From positions 21,658,010 to 21,722,009 of the forward strand of contig CM119268.1 in assembly GCA_051294375.1 (NCBI GenBank): a stretch of 64,000 nt of DNA, given 5' to 3'. Below the pieces are notes generated by a model that was not told the DNA's origin, ran no database searches, and saw only the letters and a list, made by a program, of their open reading frames with translations. Source of the stretch: Paraspadella gotoi (taxonomy: Eukaryota > Chaetognatha). Both the position numbers and the translations under genes were made by a program. Positions 1 through 13,189 of this stretch are shown here, in pieces. Position 1 is the first letter of the stretch. Every line of letters starts with the position of its first letter.

Positions 1-185
1 TTTTGGTTCCGATTCCATCTGCGATGCAATGAAAACGATTTATTGATGCGATAATAGTGGATACAATAATAATAATAATAATAATAGGTTGATAATCAAT
101 CATTAATCAATGAAACAATGATGTCAGACAAAAAAATTCATAAATAAATAGAAAGAGATAGAACATAATATTCACTAGATATTTT

Positions 186-470
186 GGTTTTCTAATTTAA
201 ACTCATTTTCTACAGCTAGGATTCCATATAAACTTTATATCCAGCTCAATCACTTACTTTCCACCTCTCACACAAAATATCATTTCAATTCATCCATCCG
301 ATCACGAGTAATTGGAGTTTAATGCTAAGGGGAGACGGACGGACGGACATATTTTTTTTGCATAATTTATCATAATTTGATGTTCTTATATGATGATAAA
401 TGATTTACTGACAAGATTTTGGGGTGGGACCGACGGACCGACAAAGTGAACTATAGAGTCGACTAAAAAA
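186..470 (+). mobile_element. Interspersed repeat family R1, partial copy
   Basis: This is the first of many copies of a repeat recognised by the strings TCACGAGTAATTGGAGTTTA, a GGACGGACGGACA block and GACCGACAAAGTGAA. The two best full copies (15583-16185 and 52195-52815) are bounded by inverted ends GTCGGATCTGC / GCAGATCCGAC, which suggests a non-autonomous DNA transposon without coding capacity. This copy lacks one end. It lies in the intron upstream of the first PDE-like exon. Confidence 0.6.
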
Positions 471-560
471 TATTATGAGATTTATCGTAACTCATCCGAT
501 TAGATGATAATATCTAAATTACAGATCCGACCTTGTTAGCATAAACTTGTTTTCTTTAAG

Positions 561-3276
561 GTCAGGAATTGATGGAGAATGGATTTGAAATACCTGATTT
601 CCTTAATGTAGCAGAGTGTAGGAAATGGCCAGAATTGTGGATGCAAACTATAGAACAATTCTCATTGTTTGCAACAAGAATTCTTGCTTCTATTATTCCA
701 GAAACAGAAATATTATATCAAGTGGTCCTCCGGTTAAGTATATATTGTTCTTTGTGATTATAGGCTCTTTTTATAGGAGGAAAAAGAAAATCGAATTATA
801 CCATTTCTGGAATGATGAAACAGATTTTATCATCAATTTCTATTTACCTGTTTTAGTACTTTGTTGCTGTAAAAATCTAAAGTATATGTAATCTTGGTAG
901 AAATTGGCTGAAAATTAATTGTCCTGATTAAATTATGATAAAACAATACAACTAATGGTATTTAATATGTGCCTTAGACTTTAATCTGCTGAATAAAATC
1001 AGTTGACTTAAAATAAGTCATATATGAACTTAGATATAACTTAAATTAATTAAAAATTACATTTTTAAAGATTTTTGGGGCTTTTTTTGGTAGTATCTCA
1101 ATAAATATTTATCATAAAGAGTTGGCAATAGGCTCAAAATAAAGGTCACATCTTATAGTTTCTATAAATTAAGGAAAATTATATCATATCATTATTTAAA
1201 AATTTAATTAATATTTTTTCAAATTTTTTAGGGGATGATGTGCCTATATTTAAACTTGAAGAAAAATTTTATTTATGAATTAATTGAAAGAAGACTGTCT
1301 ATAGAACTCGTTGTTATCCTAAATTTTTTAGATTAAAGTCTTATTAAGTTCTCAATAATACTCACCATTTCATTATTTTTTAAAGAAAAAAATTATATAT
1401 TTTGATTAATAACTTTTTAGCCAAAAGTCGCATAAAGTTGGGAGTGGTCTTAAATTAAAGCTCTTGGTTTAATTATATATAGATGTTTGAATTGAGTCTA
1501 TATTTAGAAAAATTAAAACAAAAGTTATCAAATTTTCTCAAAAATTAACTTACCAACTTCAACTGCAATTAAAAAAAAACTGAGTTGCGAAAAATTTTTC
1601 GACTTTGCCTAAGCTCTTGTCCTGACATCAACCTTTCAGGTTTTCATCATTCCAGAGATGGTATATTTCCATTTTCTTTTTCCTCCTATAAAAAGAACCG
1701 TGAGCTGGTAATGTCAACAATAATTGTATGTATATTGTATATGTATTATGCTACCACAAGCAATAAACTCAAGGACAGGAAATAGAAAGATTAAAAGGTT
1801 GTCTGATCCAATGCTGGGTTATACTTATGCGGGTTAAGAAACGGGGGGAAGTAAAAATGTTATTTAATTTCATTTCACTTCAACATTTCTCTTTAAAATA
1901 TAAAGCTTTTTCTCTAATGTATTTTTCAAATTCCATAATGTACAAAAAAAGTCGGGCTCACCAGTAACCAGTAACCACGTGTGGAAGGATATGTTCATAT
2001 CACAAGGTTTAGATTGAGAATGAGTTATTCTCCAAGGAAAAACAATAACTAACAATTGAATATGTTAAGATAATAAGATAATAGGATAAATAAGGAAATG
2101 CAAAATGGGAGAAATCTTACAGTGGAAAGAATTGAGAGAGATAGAAAGATATCCAATTTAAGAATTGAGAGAGATAGAAAGATATCCAATTTAAGAAATG
2201 AGAGAGATAGAAAGATCCAATTTAAGAATTGAGAGAGATAGAAAGATATCCAATTGAAGAATTGAGAGAGATAGAAAGATATCCAATTTAAGAATTGAGA
2301 GAGATAGAAAGATATCCAATTTAAGAATTGAGAGATATAGAAAGATATCCAATTAAAGAATTGAGAGAGATAGAAAGATATCCAATTTAAGAATTGAGAG
2401 AGATAGAAAGATATCCAATTAAAGAATTGAGAGAGATAAAAAGATATCCAATTTAAGAATTGAGAGAGATAGAAAGATATCCAATTTAAGAATTGAGAAA
2501 GATTGAAAGATATCCAATTTAAGAATTGAGAGATATAGAAAGATATCCAATTAAAGAATTGAGACAGATAGAAAGATATCCAATTTAAGATTGTCTTAGA
2601 ACTTCAACGCAGGTAATCGTGGAACAACTCAATAACTCACTTTTCGGTCGGTCGGTCAGTATATCTGTCCATTGGTCTGTTTTACTTATGTTTTAAAAGC
2701 ATAAAAACTCTGGTAATTACGTTCATATTTGTTAGGAAGGTAAGGTACCATAAGACTTTTAATGTGTATCTTCTAAAGTAATTAAGTTAAAAGTTTGCAG
2801 ATAAGTGATAAACAATAGTATTTTGTGGTATATGTGGATAAGGCGCTACTTTCCTTAACTTCTGTGCCCCCTCATCAGCAATGGAACGGGTCCTGGGCTT
2901 GGAACAAGGCTTGAGGGTTTTCCACGTTCCCAAGGCAGTTTAGGGCCGTCCTCATGCTTCCCGGAGGGTAGGTACCGGGTTGGGATTGAACTCGGTACCT
3001 AGTGGTCATGAGCTGATGGCTTTACTGAAGGTGTCAGGCTTATAGACAGGGTGAACTTCGTCAATGCCCGACTACTTATATATATATTTATTAGTTTGAT
3101 AATCATAAGATAACCCCAAAATAGTTACTGCAGTGCAACACATTGGAATTGGAATTATCATTACCGTTTCCCTGATTGAAGATTAATTAATTAATTGATT
3201 AATTCCTTACTGTTCTTCAGTTCTTTCCGCAGTCTCCTCCAATAGCTCCTCTCTAATTGAGACTGTATTTTTCTTT

Positions 3277-3308
<32 letters not shown>

Positions 3309-3831
3309 TTTTTTTCTTTCTTTTTTTCTTTTCTTTTTGTGTTTTGAAGCTATTTCTTATTCAAAAGATATGATTGTATTAAAGTTGTTTATATACTATA
3401 GCTTATTATAATCAAACAGTTTCATAACTAATAATTTTATGATCAATGAATATTTATAATTTGGAGAAGAATTAGACAATTTAGAATCGAACCTTCATTT
3501 CCTTTCTTACTGTTTATCTCTCTCTCTTTCTTTTTTTTTCAGTCTGGGCTACTAAGTACTTATATCAGCTGCGCTTTATTAAATTATTTGTATCAAGGTC
3601 CTTTGTTTGTCCTTCCTCAGTATAAAAACTATTACATCTGAATTCCTACTTTTTAAATTTAGGAACCACGACTATTTAAGAGATAATATTCGGGAGGTAA
3701 TGAAAAAGATCCAGAAAAGTTTGCACCTATACCCAAGGATAAATCCGTCATCACATTCTAATGACAACTCTGGAACATTTAACTCCCCTCCAAAGTCCTT
3801 GAATAAGAATGAGGAAATATGGAGTTTTTAA
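561..3831 (+). CDS. PDE-like protein, paralogue A: last two exons only
   Basis: Two exons are visible: 561-732 (acceptor TTCTTTAAG, donor GGTTAAG) and 3663-3831 (acceptor after AAATTTAG, stop TAA at 3829-3831). They match the last two exons of the downstream gene (34281-34452 and 34878-34971) in length (172 nt for the first of the pair), intron phase and sequence; a hand count gives about 32 identical residues of 58. The segment corresponds to the end of a class I phosphodiesterase catalytic domain, from the FxEQGD region (here MENGF) to the last helix (NHDYLRDN). The position of the invariant glutamine is Trp (ELWMQTIEQF). The final 25 residues are Ser/Asn-rich and unlike paralogue B. The rest of the gene lies left of the window. 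Known: GAF-PDEs hydrolyse cyclic nucleotides. Inferred: this copy, like B, does not. Confidence 0.72.
2105..2592. repeat. 33-bp minisatellite
   Basis: About 14 head-to-tail copies of a unit containing GAATTGAGAGAGATAGAAAG followed by ATATCCAATTTAA, with point differences (TTAAAG/TTTAAG, one shortened unit near 2205). The units are contiguous with no unique spacers. Confidence 0.93.
2836..3070 (-). mobile_element. tRNA-derived SINE family S1, diverged copy
   Basis: Matches the S1 copies at 29518-31652: GTGGATAAGGCGC start, GGAACGGGTCCTGGGCTTGG core, GGTTGGGATTGAACTCGGTACC and a GCCCGACTA end. The tRNA-like head with a B box (GGTTCAATCCC type) reads on the minus strand. It lies in a paralogue A intron. 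Confidence 0.75.
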
Positions 3832-5917
3832 AAAATCAACCAAATATATATTTTGTATATATGTAGTTTTTATTAAGGATTTTCTTTATAACTTTAAGCT
3901 CTTTTCCGAGTGCGCTCAATTTCTCTTCTTAATTTTAACCTCGCCTAATCGTTAACAATAATCCTAAACTCTAATCTTTAATCTGCAATCCTAAACCTTA
4001 ATCCTATGCCTTATTTATCTAATCTCTAATCCCTCACTGTAATAAAAAATTAAACCCTTTACCCCATAACCTAAGCCTACTGCTTAATCTGACCAAAACC
4101 TGAAAGTCATTTAATAATATTTTTTAAATCTAAAAATAAACCTAATTCCAAATTTAAGATGAATTGTGGCGTTCTGGGAAAATAAGGCCTAACTTTAACT
4201 CTATCCCTTAATTTTTTTATTAACAAGCAAAATGACATGCCATGGATGACTTATCATTTTATAATTACATATGGCAGATTGTATATAACAATTTAAGCAA
4301 AACGCCAACATCAAAAACAAAGAATAATGTTTTCGTGTGTAGACTTAGGCTGTACTGATAATGTGAAATAAAATTTGTTTAAACAAAACTGCTTATAATA
4401 CCTACTATTTTTTAGTTGCAGTGAGACTCTCTTTAGTCTGTCTGTCTAGAGCTCGAACAATCTGAATGTTTGCGATTTTTAGTCGGATCTACTTATCAGC
4501 AAATCAACACACAAACTCGTAAATTTTATTACGACAAATTTTGCCATTTGAATGCAGACGTTTTCCTCTATATCTCAATATATCCATTGGAGGAATTTAA
4601 AAGCGATTTTTTGCATGTCAATATTGAAATCGTCCTCCAGGAACCGGCATAAAAATATTTATAAAAAGTAAACTTATATTAGCTTTCGAACGAGGTATTG
4701 ACGTAATCTTTCCCTCCTTTCACCACCAGATTGGCAGAAAAGACCCCTTGTCATTTTTTTTACTTTTGGAATTTTATTATCTCGCTTTCACCTACATATT
4801 CACACATCTACAGAGCATGTCTTGACTCGTGTTGAATGTTTTGTCTGAGTGTCATAGTAATAACAGGGAGTATATTCCAGTGTTCAAAGCACATAAATCC
4901 AATAAAAATTACCAGCCCGCATATTACATCTCATATTGGCTCCCCATTAATTCAAAGCCATTTCAAAGACATTGAAAGAAATCCTCTTATTTGCACAAAT
5001 TCCTTTGAATTTGTCCAAAAAATTAAAAATATAAAATATAAAACTAAAATCAGAAGACAAAATGTTTTCCTTTGATGCAACAGCTTTTTTTCCCCATCTG
5101 TTCCGATTTCTGATTTCCTTAACCATTTTGTGTATAAAATGAAAGAAACAGAACAAAACTCACCAACTGAGATAAAAAACTTAATCGACATGTGTCTTTC
5201 TTCGTGAGATTTCATGTCTGACCGCCGGCATCACACAACTATCAAAGGCGAACGGTCGACAGAATCTCTTCGTCGCCCGAACAGATTCCAAAAGAGAAAC
5301 AATTTTTGATTACCCTTTTAGTTTGTTTAAAAAAACGACTTTTGCGAAAAGTCCATAAAAATTAATCCTTCTTTAAAAAATTTTGTGTTTAGCTTAAAGA
5401 TATTATGCTAAGGGTAAAAAGAAGAAACCAGTCAATTCTTTGGGTCACAAGGTAATCTTTACCGTTGCCTATGATAACAATAATATAGAATATGACAGAA
5501 TATTATTAAATTGTAGCTTTTTGTATATAATCAGATAATTTTAGCCGACGCGACGTTTTTGCTCCAATTTTTTATTGTTCCTTGATACAAATGAAGTAGT
5601 TAACTTTTCCTGATTGTCTTGAATTTCTTTTAAGATATGTTTTCCCATGAATTGTTTCTCCTGCTTGATACATGAAAAGTTGTAATGAAATTTTTAGTGA
5701 GGCCCTTTGGAACCAAAAAAAAAAGGTGCCGGTGACACTTTTTCAAACTTAGAGGGAACAAAACTGCGTGACCGACAGGTATGTCCGTCTTTTGGTCTAA
5801 TTGATTGATTGCTTGATTGATTGAGCTGATGAGTGATTTATTGAGCGAAAATCTATTTTTGCAAGTTAAAATGTAAATGTCTTTATTTAAAACCCAAGAA
5901 CGTGAGACTAAGAGACG
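3832..5917. other. Intergenic, paralogue A to paralogue B
   Basis: About 2.1 kb between the stop of A and the first ATG of B. It holds the telomere-like MITE (3898-4195) and otherwise AT-rich sequence. No exon or promoter motif can be supported; the B promoter should lie here. Confidence 0.5.
3898..4195 (+). mobile_element. MITE-like element with telomere-like interior (copy 1)
   Basis: Starts CTCTTTTCCGAGTGCGC and ends near GGCGTTCTGGGAAAATAAGGC, a rough terminal inverted repeat. The interior is a degenerate run of CCTAATC/CCTAAAC words. Four other copies lie at 43183, 54196, 54880 and 57405. Confidence 0.5.
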
Positions 5918-8900
5918 ATGTTTCCACGTTTACCTCCTCGTCCATCATGGATTGAATATTCGTTGATGGAGGAGAGATACTTCGACGCGACTCAGGGCAA
6001 CATTAAACAAATGGCTCAAAACCCGGATACCTTTTGGATGCCCACTAAACCGTTTGCCGGGTGGGCTCTCCAGTAAGTTTAATTATCTTTTGTTTTCATT
6101 AACTTTTACATAGTAAATAAACATATTTATAAGATATACATAAACATGAGGAAAAAAATTTTGTTGGGTGTTAGGATAAATATGATATTAAAAAGTAATA
6201 TTTTTTTTATTGAGTAATATTTTTTATGTCAGCAAAAATTAGTCAATATTCAAGTCGATCCAATGTCGATCGAATCTGTTTATGTTTTTTAGCAAATTAC
6301 TTAAAACATAAACTTAAAAATTTTTGTTTTAAATTGGCGTGTATGTCGAAAGAATTAGTTTACAACACCATGAAAATTAACGTGGCGAAACTTACCCAAG
6401 CAAATTTTTTTCACATTTTTCAGTCTCTTAATTAGGGATTAGCAGTATTTCGACGAAATTTTTATTTTTCTATCGGCCGAAAAATAATAGGGAATTTGAT
6501 TCAAAAAACAAGGCTTTTTGAAATATTTACTGTATGGAAATACAAAAAAGAAAAATTTTATTTTTTAAATCTAGGTACTGTAAGGGTAAGTCTAACTAAA
6601 AACCGAAAAAGAATCTTTCAATAAGAAAAATATTGGAATAGTACAGAGAGCAATATTTCTTTTTATTGTTGTGCAAAAACTAGGCTTTCCTCGCAAAACC
6701 TCTGGTTACAGGAAATGCAAATGGGTTTTCTCTCAACAAATTGATCATTCTTGATTCCCCAAAAATGATGCGCAAAAATGCGCCAGCAGCAGTTCCAGCG
6801 ATAGTCATTTTATATCATCTTTCTTATTGTATATTAAGGCCAATGAATCATCAATATGTATCAAACTGATATAATATATTTATTATGATCTTAAGATTTA
6901 TCATGCCTTTTTTCTGCTTACAACAATTCCTCCTTTGCTAAATATACTTGATACCTATAATTATTATAATGGGTAATATCTTTATTTACAGTCTTTTTTT
7001 TAACTAAGTTCAAATATAAACCTAAAGAACCATTGTTGATCCACAATTTCTGATACTTTTAATAAAATTGGTCCTGTGACTTTTACATGGTGAATCTTTG
7101 TTTCTTTTTATCTATGATTTGAGATTTATTTTCGGTATTCGTTTTTTCTTTGATTTTAAAGAATCAAAACCGAAAAATAATCGACTTAGAATCGGAGATT
7201 GTATAAAAATAAAAGAGAAAAGAAAAGGGAGGAAAGGGAAAGAGATGAGTGGATAAAGTGGCGCAGCTTTACGTCAATTTACGCCATTCTACGCCAAAGC
7301 ATTTTAACTTAATAGCTTTATTTGGAAAATGAAAAAAAGTTTTTACGCCACAAAATTAAATGATTTTAATATGGTTTTCTTTTCATTTTACGCCATTCTA
7401 CGCCAAACCTGTATAAAAAAAGCCGGAAAAATATTTAAATCAACTTAACTGAGTAGTTTTTACTAAAAAATAAACAAAAAGTCTTTACGCCACAGAATTA
7501 GATAATATTTATATCGTTTTTTGTTCATTTTACGCCATTCTACGCCACATCTGTATAAAAAATGCCGGATAAATCTTTAAAACCACTTAACCGAATAGCT
7601 TTTACAAGAAAATAATCAGAAAGACTTTACGCCACATCATGATATCATATTAAACGGTTTTACCTTCATTTCACGCCATTTTACGCCACAATTCTTTTCC
7701 AAATTTAAATATAAACATTTACACTTATTTAACATAATATACTTTAAAATTTTCTTTTGAAAAATCATTAACGCCACACATGTAACTATGAAATAATATG
7801 TTTTGGCGTAGTTTTTACGCCACCAGCGCCAACAAACACGTAAAAAAAAGAAATCAAATCTGAATCCAATACTACTATGTATTTTTAATTAAAAAAAAGC
7901 GTTTTCAAAAATTTTTGTTGAGTATCCTTGACAGCAGAAAGGAGGCAGAAACGTTACTCCAAATTGACGTAAATCAGTTGGCGTAAATCAAATATTTAAA
8001 AGGCAAACTTGGAATTAACGATTAAAGTACACTTCGTTAGGCTTAATATAAGGTTTAAAACCATCGTATGAACAAAATCAGTATTTTTAAAATTTTTGTG
8101 CAATACCCTATCTTAATTTAATAAAAAAAATTTTTTTTAAATATTTTGATCATTTAAAGAATTTTGCATTTTCAAAAAAATCAGATTGTATCTATTTCAT
8201 TTTGCTACAATCAGATTTTTTTTAATATATTTTATTTTAGAAGAGAAAAATTCTCAATGAGCATAGCTTAGGTTATTTTTTTTTTTTTTTTTGATTTTTT
8301 AAAAATTATATTTTTATTCAAGTTGATGTTTGTACTTTTATGAATAAAACAAAAGTCATATGAAGATAAAGGAGACGAATTGGATAGGTAAGAGCATAAA
8401 AGGTAAAGAGCAGGAAGAAAAGGTAAGTAAAGAGAGAGAGATTAAAGGTAAAAAAGAGAAATAGATAAAGGGAAAAAGACAAAAAATAGAGAGAGATAGA
8501 GAGTGAGAAAAGAGTTGTTGAAGTTGTCGTGGTTGTTATTGCTATAGTTATTATTGTTGTTGTCACATATTTTGAAGTGAAAAAAAATTAAATAGTAAAA
8601 ATTATCTTTTTTTTTAATCTATTTCTGCTAGTAGGATTTTGTCCAAACGTAGGATTGAGCTCAACCACTTTTCTTGCCACATACAAAAATTCAGGTTAAT
8701 CCATCAATTCATGGATGGACTCAATTTTTTTAAATAGTTTTTTATAATTTGGCATTCTATTGTGAAACAAGTTATTTACGGACAAGATATGAAGGGTCGA
8801 CGGACAAACCGACAAACCGACAAACATAAATTTCTATTTGTTATCCTGTATTTAGTCATATCTTAACAACCAGATAGGGTTTTGCATTGATTTTTTGTTC

Positions 8901-11900
8901 ACATACAACGAAAACCATAATGTTTTATATAACCCATTCAGAGATGTTGATTTCAATAATCTTTTTCTGGAAGCATACTCGGCACCACGTTAATTTTCAT
9001 CGTGTCTTACATGGTGAAGACTTCCCCAAGTTGGCACTAATCAAAGTTTTGAATGCTATTTTTTTATTTTATTATTACACGAGAGAGAGAGACAAGACAG
9101 AAATTGTTCCTCCCGACCCTTGTATTGTTATATTTTCAGTGAATCAATTTCCTCTGACGCTCTGCCTCTTATCAACCAGGATACAGGTATTTTAAAAGTT
9201 GATGATTATAAAATTCAAAAAATATCAAAAATGATAGATTAATTAATAATAAAACATCATCATCTTCAAGAAATTTGGATGAAAAAAAAAAGTTTGCAAA
9301 AAATTGTTTCCGACGAATTTACTGATGAGTTTGAAGAGCATGGAGTAGAATTATTTGCGTAAGTCAGTCAGTAGTTAATGCATTAAAATTATAAAAAAGT
9401 ATTTGCATTCAAGTGAAAAAAAAGAAAACTCCAAAACTTATACATTAAAATTATGGCAGACTTTTGATTAGGAAAATTTGAACCTCCTAAGTAATTGGAA
9501 GCGGTCATCTTTAAAACTAAACAAGTTTGAGCAAGCAATATCGGATCTGCCTACGATAATTAAGCGGTATTAAGCTAATACGATGATAAATCATGGTAAT
9601 TTTTCTGACCCTCAATTTGTGATTATAAAAAATTATAACAGACTTCTTAATAAATCTATGAAAAAATATATAAATAAATTGATTTATCAATCATTACCAG
9701 TAGCTGTGCCCATACCAACTCGCATAATTTGGTCAACTTTCATAATTTAATCAACTAGCATAATTTAGTCAATTGACATAATTTGGTCATCTGGCGTAAT
9801 TTGGTTGACTGGTATATTTTTTTCAACTTGTAAAATGTGGTTAACTGGCATAATTTGGTCAACCCGCATAAATTTGTTAACCCGCATAATTTGGTCAACT
9901 GATGTAATTTGGTCAACTGGCATAATTTGGTCAACTGGTATAATTTGGTCAACTGGCATTATTTGGTTAACTTGCTTAATTTGGTAATCTGACATATTGA
10001 GGTCAACTGGCATAATTTGGCAACTGGAATAATTTGGTCGACTTGCATAATTTGATCAACTTGCATAATTTTATCAACTTCCATAAATTAATCAACTTGC
10101 ATCATTTGATCAACTGGCATAATTTGGTCAACTGGCATAATTTTGTCAACTGACAAAATATGGTCAACTGGCATAATTTGGTCAACAGGCATAACTTGGT
10201 CAACTGGCATAATTTTTTCAACTTGTATAATTTGGTCAATTTGCAAAATGTGGTCAACTGGCATAATTTGATCAACTGGCATAATTTGGACAACTGGCAT
10301 AATTTGGTCAACTGACATAATTTGTTCAACTGCAAAATTTGGTCAACCGGGATAATTTCGGTCAATTGGCATAATTTGGTCAATCAATCAATGAATCAAT
10401 CAGAGAGAGATAGAGAGAAAAATTTTAAACTCTTTTCCACTCTTACGATTCCATCAAAAACTTATATCCAGCTTGATCTCATAGTTTCCTACCCATACTC
10501 AAAATTTCATTTAAATTTATATATCCAGCTTTTAATAAATATAACAATTATGAGTAAGTATAAGTAAAAATGCCTCAACTAAATATAACTTTGGTTTTTT
10601 CCATTTAAACTCTTTTCCACTCGGACGATTCCATTGAAACTACATATCCAGCTCAATCACACACTTACCCACCCACACATAAAATTTCATTCCAATCCAT
10701 TCATCCAATCACGAGTAATTGGAGTTTAATGCTAAGGGGGGACAGACGGACGGACATAATTATTTTGCATAATTTTTCTTAATTCGATGTTCGGATATGA
10801 TAAAAATCATTTACTTGCAAGATTTAGGGGGTGGACCGACGGACCGACAAAGTGAATTATAGAGTCGGAATCTGCTGACATCACAGAGGAATGAAAAAAA
10901 AACTATATTGACAAAAGTGACATTTTATCATAATTTTGTATTAATTTTTCTAGATGATTAAAAAGTAATAAAGTTTTAACTAATGTTGATTACAAGAAAA
11001 TACACATGAAAGGAAAGTCGCTTCGGCGCGAGAAGGACGGTTTTTGTTTTTCATCTCATTTATATAAAAAGTAAAGGATTCTGCACTAGAGTGGAGCACT
11101 GGGAAACATAAATTTCATTTGAGTGAACAAACAAGGATATTTAGATGTGAGATAGTATGATTAAAGAGTACAAAAAATATTTTGTTTAATGTTTATATTG
11201 TTTGGGGAACGGTATCATTAATTACAATATGTTTATAGTAATATCCTTATAAACTCGTAAATTTTTAAAATAATTTTTTTTTTTATTTTTATTATAGATT
11301 CTGATTCTTCATAAAAAGTTAGATCAAAAATATAAAATATGTTATTAAAAATTTCAATGTCTTCAGCGTCAAATTTTTTTACACTTGGTAATAGAAACTA
11401 TTATATGATGAAATGTTTTCGTCATTTTTCGCAATTTTAACCTAAAAATATCCTGATAGAGTATCATTATTTAAAAAGGTTTTCTTTATAGGTTAAATAC
11501 CAAATCTGGTAAGATTCCATTAAGTATCCGAATACTCGAATACTTCAGCCATCGTCATCCACAACAATTTTACAAAGCGATTACACAACTGAACGCTTGG
11601 GAATTCGACAAAAATATATCTCCGGGAGATATGCTGCTTTTTAAAAGGTGTAAATGTTTTCCCCCTGCTTTTTATTACCATGCATAGTAAAAAAAAATAT
11701 GGCGTTTTAGTTTTAGCAATTAAAAATACAGGTGAGATTTATAAAAGAAAAGAAGCATAAAATATAATGACCTTCAAAATTTATAATTTCATTACTAATG
11801 AATAGATTAAAAAATAATGCATGGATCAAGACCTACAGAGGTTAAATTATGTATAGTGTACATTGTATATGTTAACTGGATAATTTAATAAATATTTTTA

Positions 11901-12306
11901 TAAGAATGAAAATAAACAAGTTTAAACAAATAATGTTGCTCCTGGCCACGATCATTCATATCAAAAAATAATGGATGATTCAATTTTAATTTGTTTAATT
12001 TGAATTTTTTAGTCATCGTCTCGCATAGTTAGTATAATAGTTACAGCATTTGCAGTTTTTGAAGGTATTATGGTAGTTAGAATATAGTATATAGTATTTA
12101 TAGTCTCTTCGGAGGCGTGGGTTTGAATCCCACCGCTGTCACCACATTGAGGAAAAACTCATGGATTTCAAGGATAAAATTGAAATGAGATTTATTCTTA
12201 ACAAAGAATTGAGAAAGGACAGTGGTAAGTGGTGAGGATAGTTTTTAGATATGGCCAGATTGAGTAAGTTGTGAAAAGAAGTGAAATTTGGTTAAAGAGA
12301 GTAATT

Positions 12307-12346
<40 letters not shown>

Positions 12347-13152
12347 AAAACTTTGTAAACAATTACATTTGAGCAATGTACAACAGAGATAAATATAAAC
12401 TTGAAAAATTATGACTAATGATAATTAACGAATTCTAATAGATTAATTTTGGAATATTAAAATATGAAGGATTGAAAGTCAACTGATACCTCTGAATCTC
12501 CTGCAGCAACTCAGTCTCTTTCTCTGGGATCTGAGCGTCATCCCAAGCGTTGGCTGCAGGAGGATGAAGAGGAGTCCACCATTCCTGCTAAAAAATGGTT
12601 AGAGTGGACTCCCGCCCTACCTCACCATCAGGTGAGAAGAGGGCCGTTGGCAGGTGTATCAGGCCTGAGGGATATAAGGGTGGCTATTTCCACAGGGAAC
12701 AATACCCGACCCGGCCAATATGAGATTAACCTTATTATCCTCACAGCCTATGACACGCCACTGACCCGGCACCATCAGCAATGCCTTTCATTCATGTGAC
12801 ATTTCACTATCATCTAATCTAACCAATTTCTAATTTCAATTTTCATACTTTCAATCCTTCATATTTTAATTTTCCAAAATTAATTTATTTAAATTTGTTA
12901 ATTATCAGTAGTCATAATTTTTCAAGTTTGTATTTATCTCTGTTGTATATTGCTCTAATTTAATAGTTTACAAAGTTTTTTTTCTTTCTTTCTCCCTCTC
13001 TCTCTCTTTCTCTCTATCTCTCTCTCTCCCAATTATTCCCTTTGACCAAATTTCACTTCTTTTCATAACTTACTCAATCTGGCCTTATCTAAAAACTTTC
13101 CTCACCACTTTCCACGGTCCTTTCTCAATTCTTTGTCGGAAACTTTTAACTT

Positions 13153-13189
<37 letters not shown>

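Larger units (their letters stand above)
733..3662 (+). other. Last intron of paralogue A
   Basis: A 2.9-kb intron. It is AT-rich and unremarkable to about 2100, then holds a 33-bp minisatellite (2105-2592), an R2-type GGTCGGTCGGTCAG repeat (2605-2700), a SINE fragment (2836-3070) and a TTTC microsatellite (3272-3340). I see no further exon in it. Confidence 0.6.
6073..11491 (+). other. Intron 1 of PDE-like gene B
   Basis: A 5.4-kb AT-rich intron with the ACGCCA repeat block (7255-7830), a purine-rich stretch (8370-8520), R1 copies (8630-8850, 10590-10875), the 18-bp minisatellite (9716-10385) and a hAT-like end (11097-11455) stopping about 35 bp before exon 2. Donor CCA|GTAAGT and acceptor TTTATAG|G are standard. 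No exon was found inside. Confidence 0.6.

Noticed and set aside
2105-2592. Regular repeats resembling a CRISPR array
   Set aside because: Units are contiguous, with no unique spacers, in an animal intron; it is a minisatellite. The same applies to 9716-10385 and 46640-47226.
9755-10383. Overlapping MPVDQI/QLTKLCQL open frames on both strands
   Set aside because: Products of an 18-bp stop-free tandem repeat.
12095-12150. Possible tRNA-Leu gene
   Set aside because: Only the variable arm and T arm are present; no acceptor stem pairing or 5' half.
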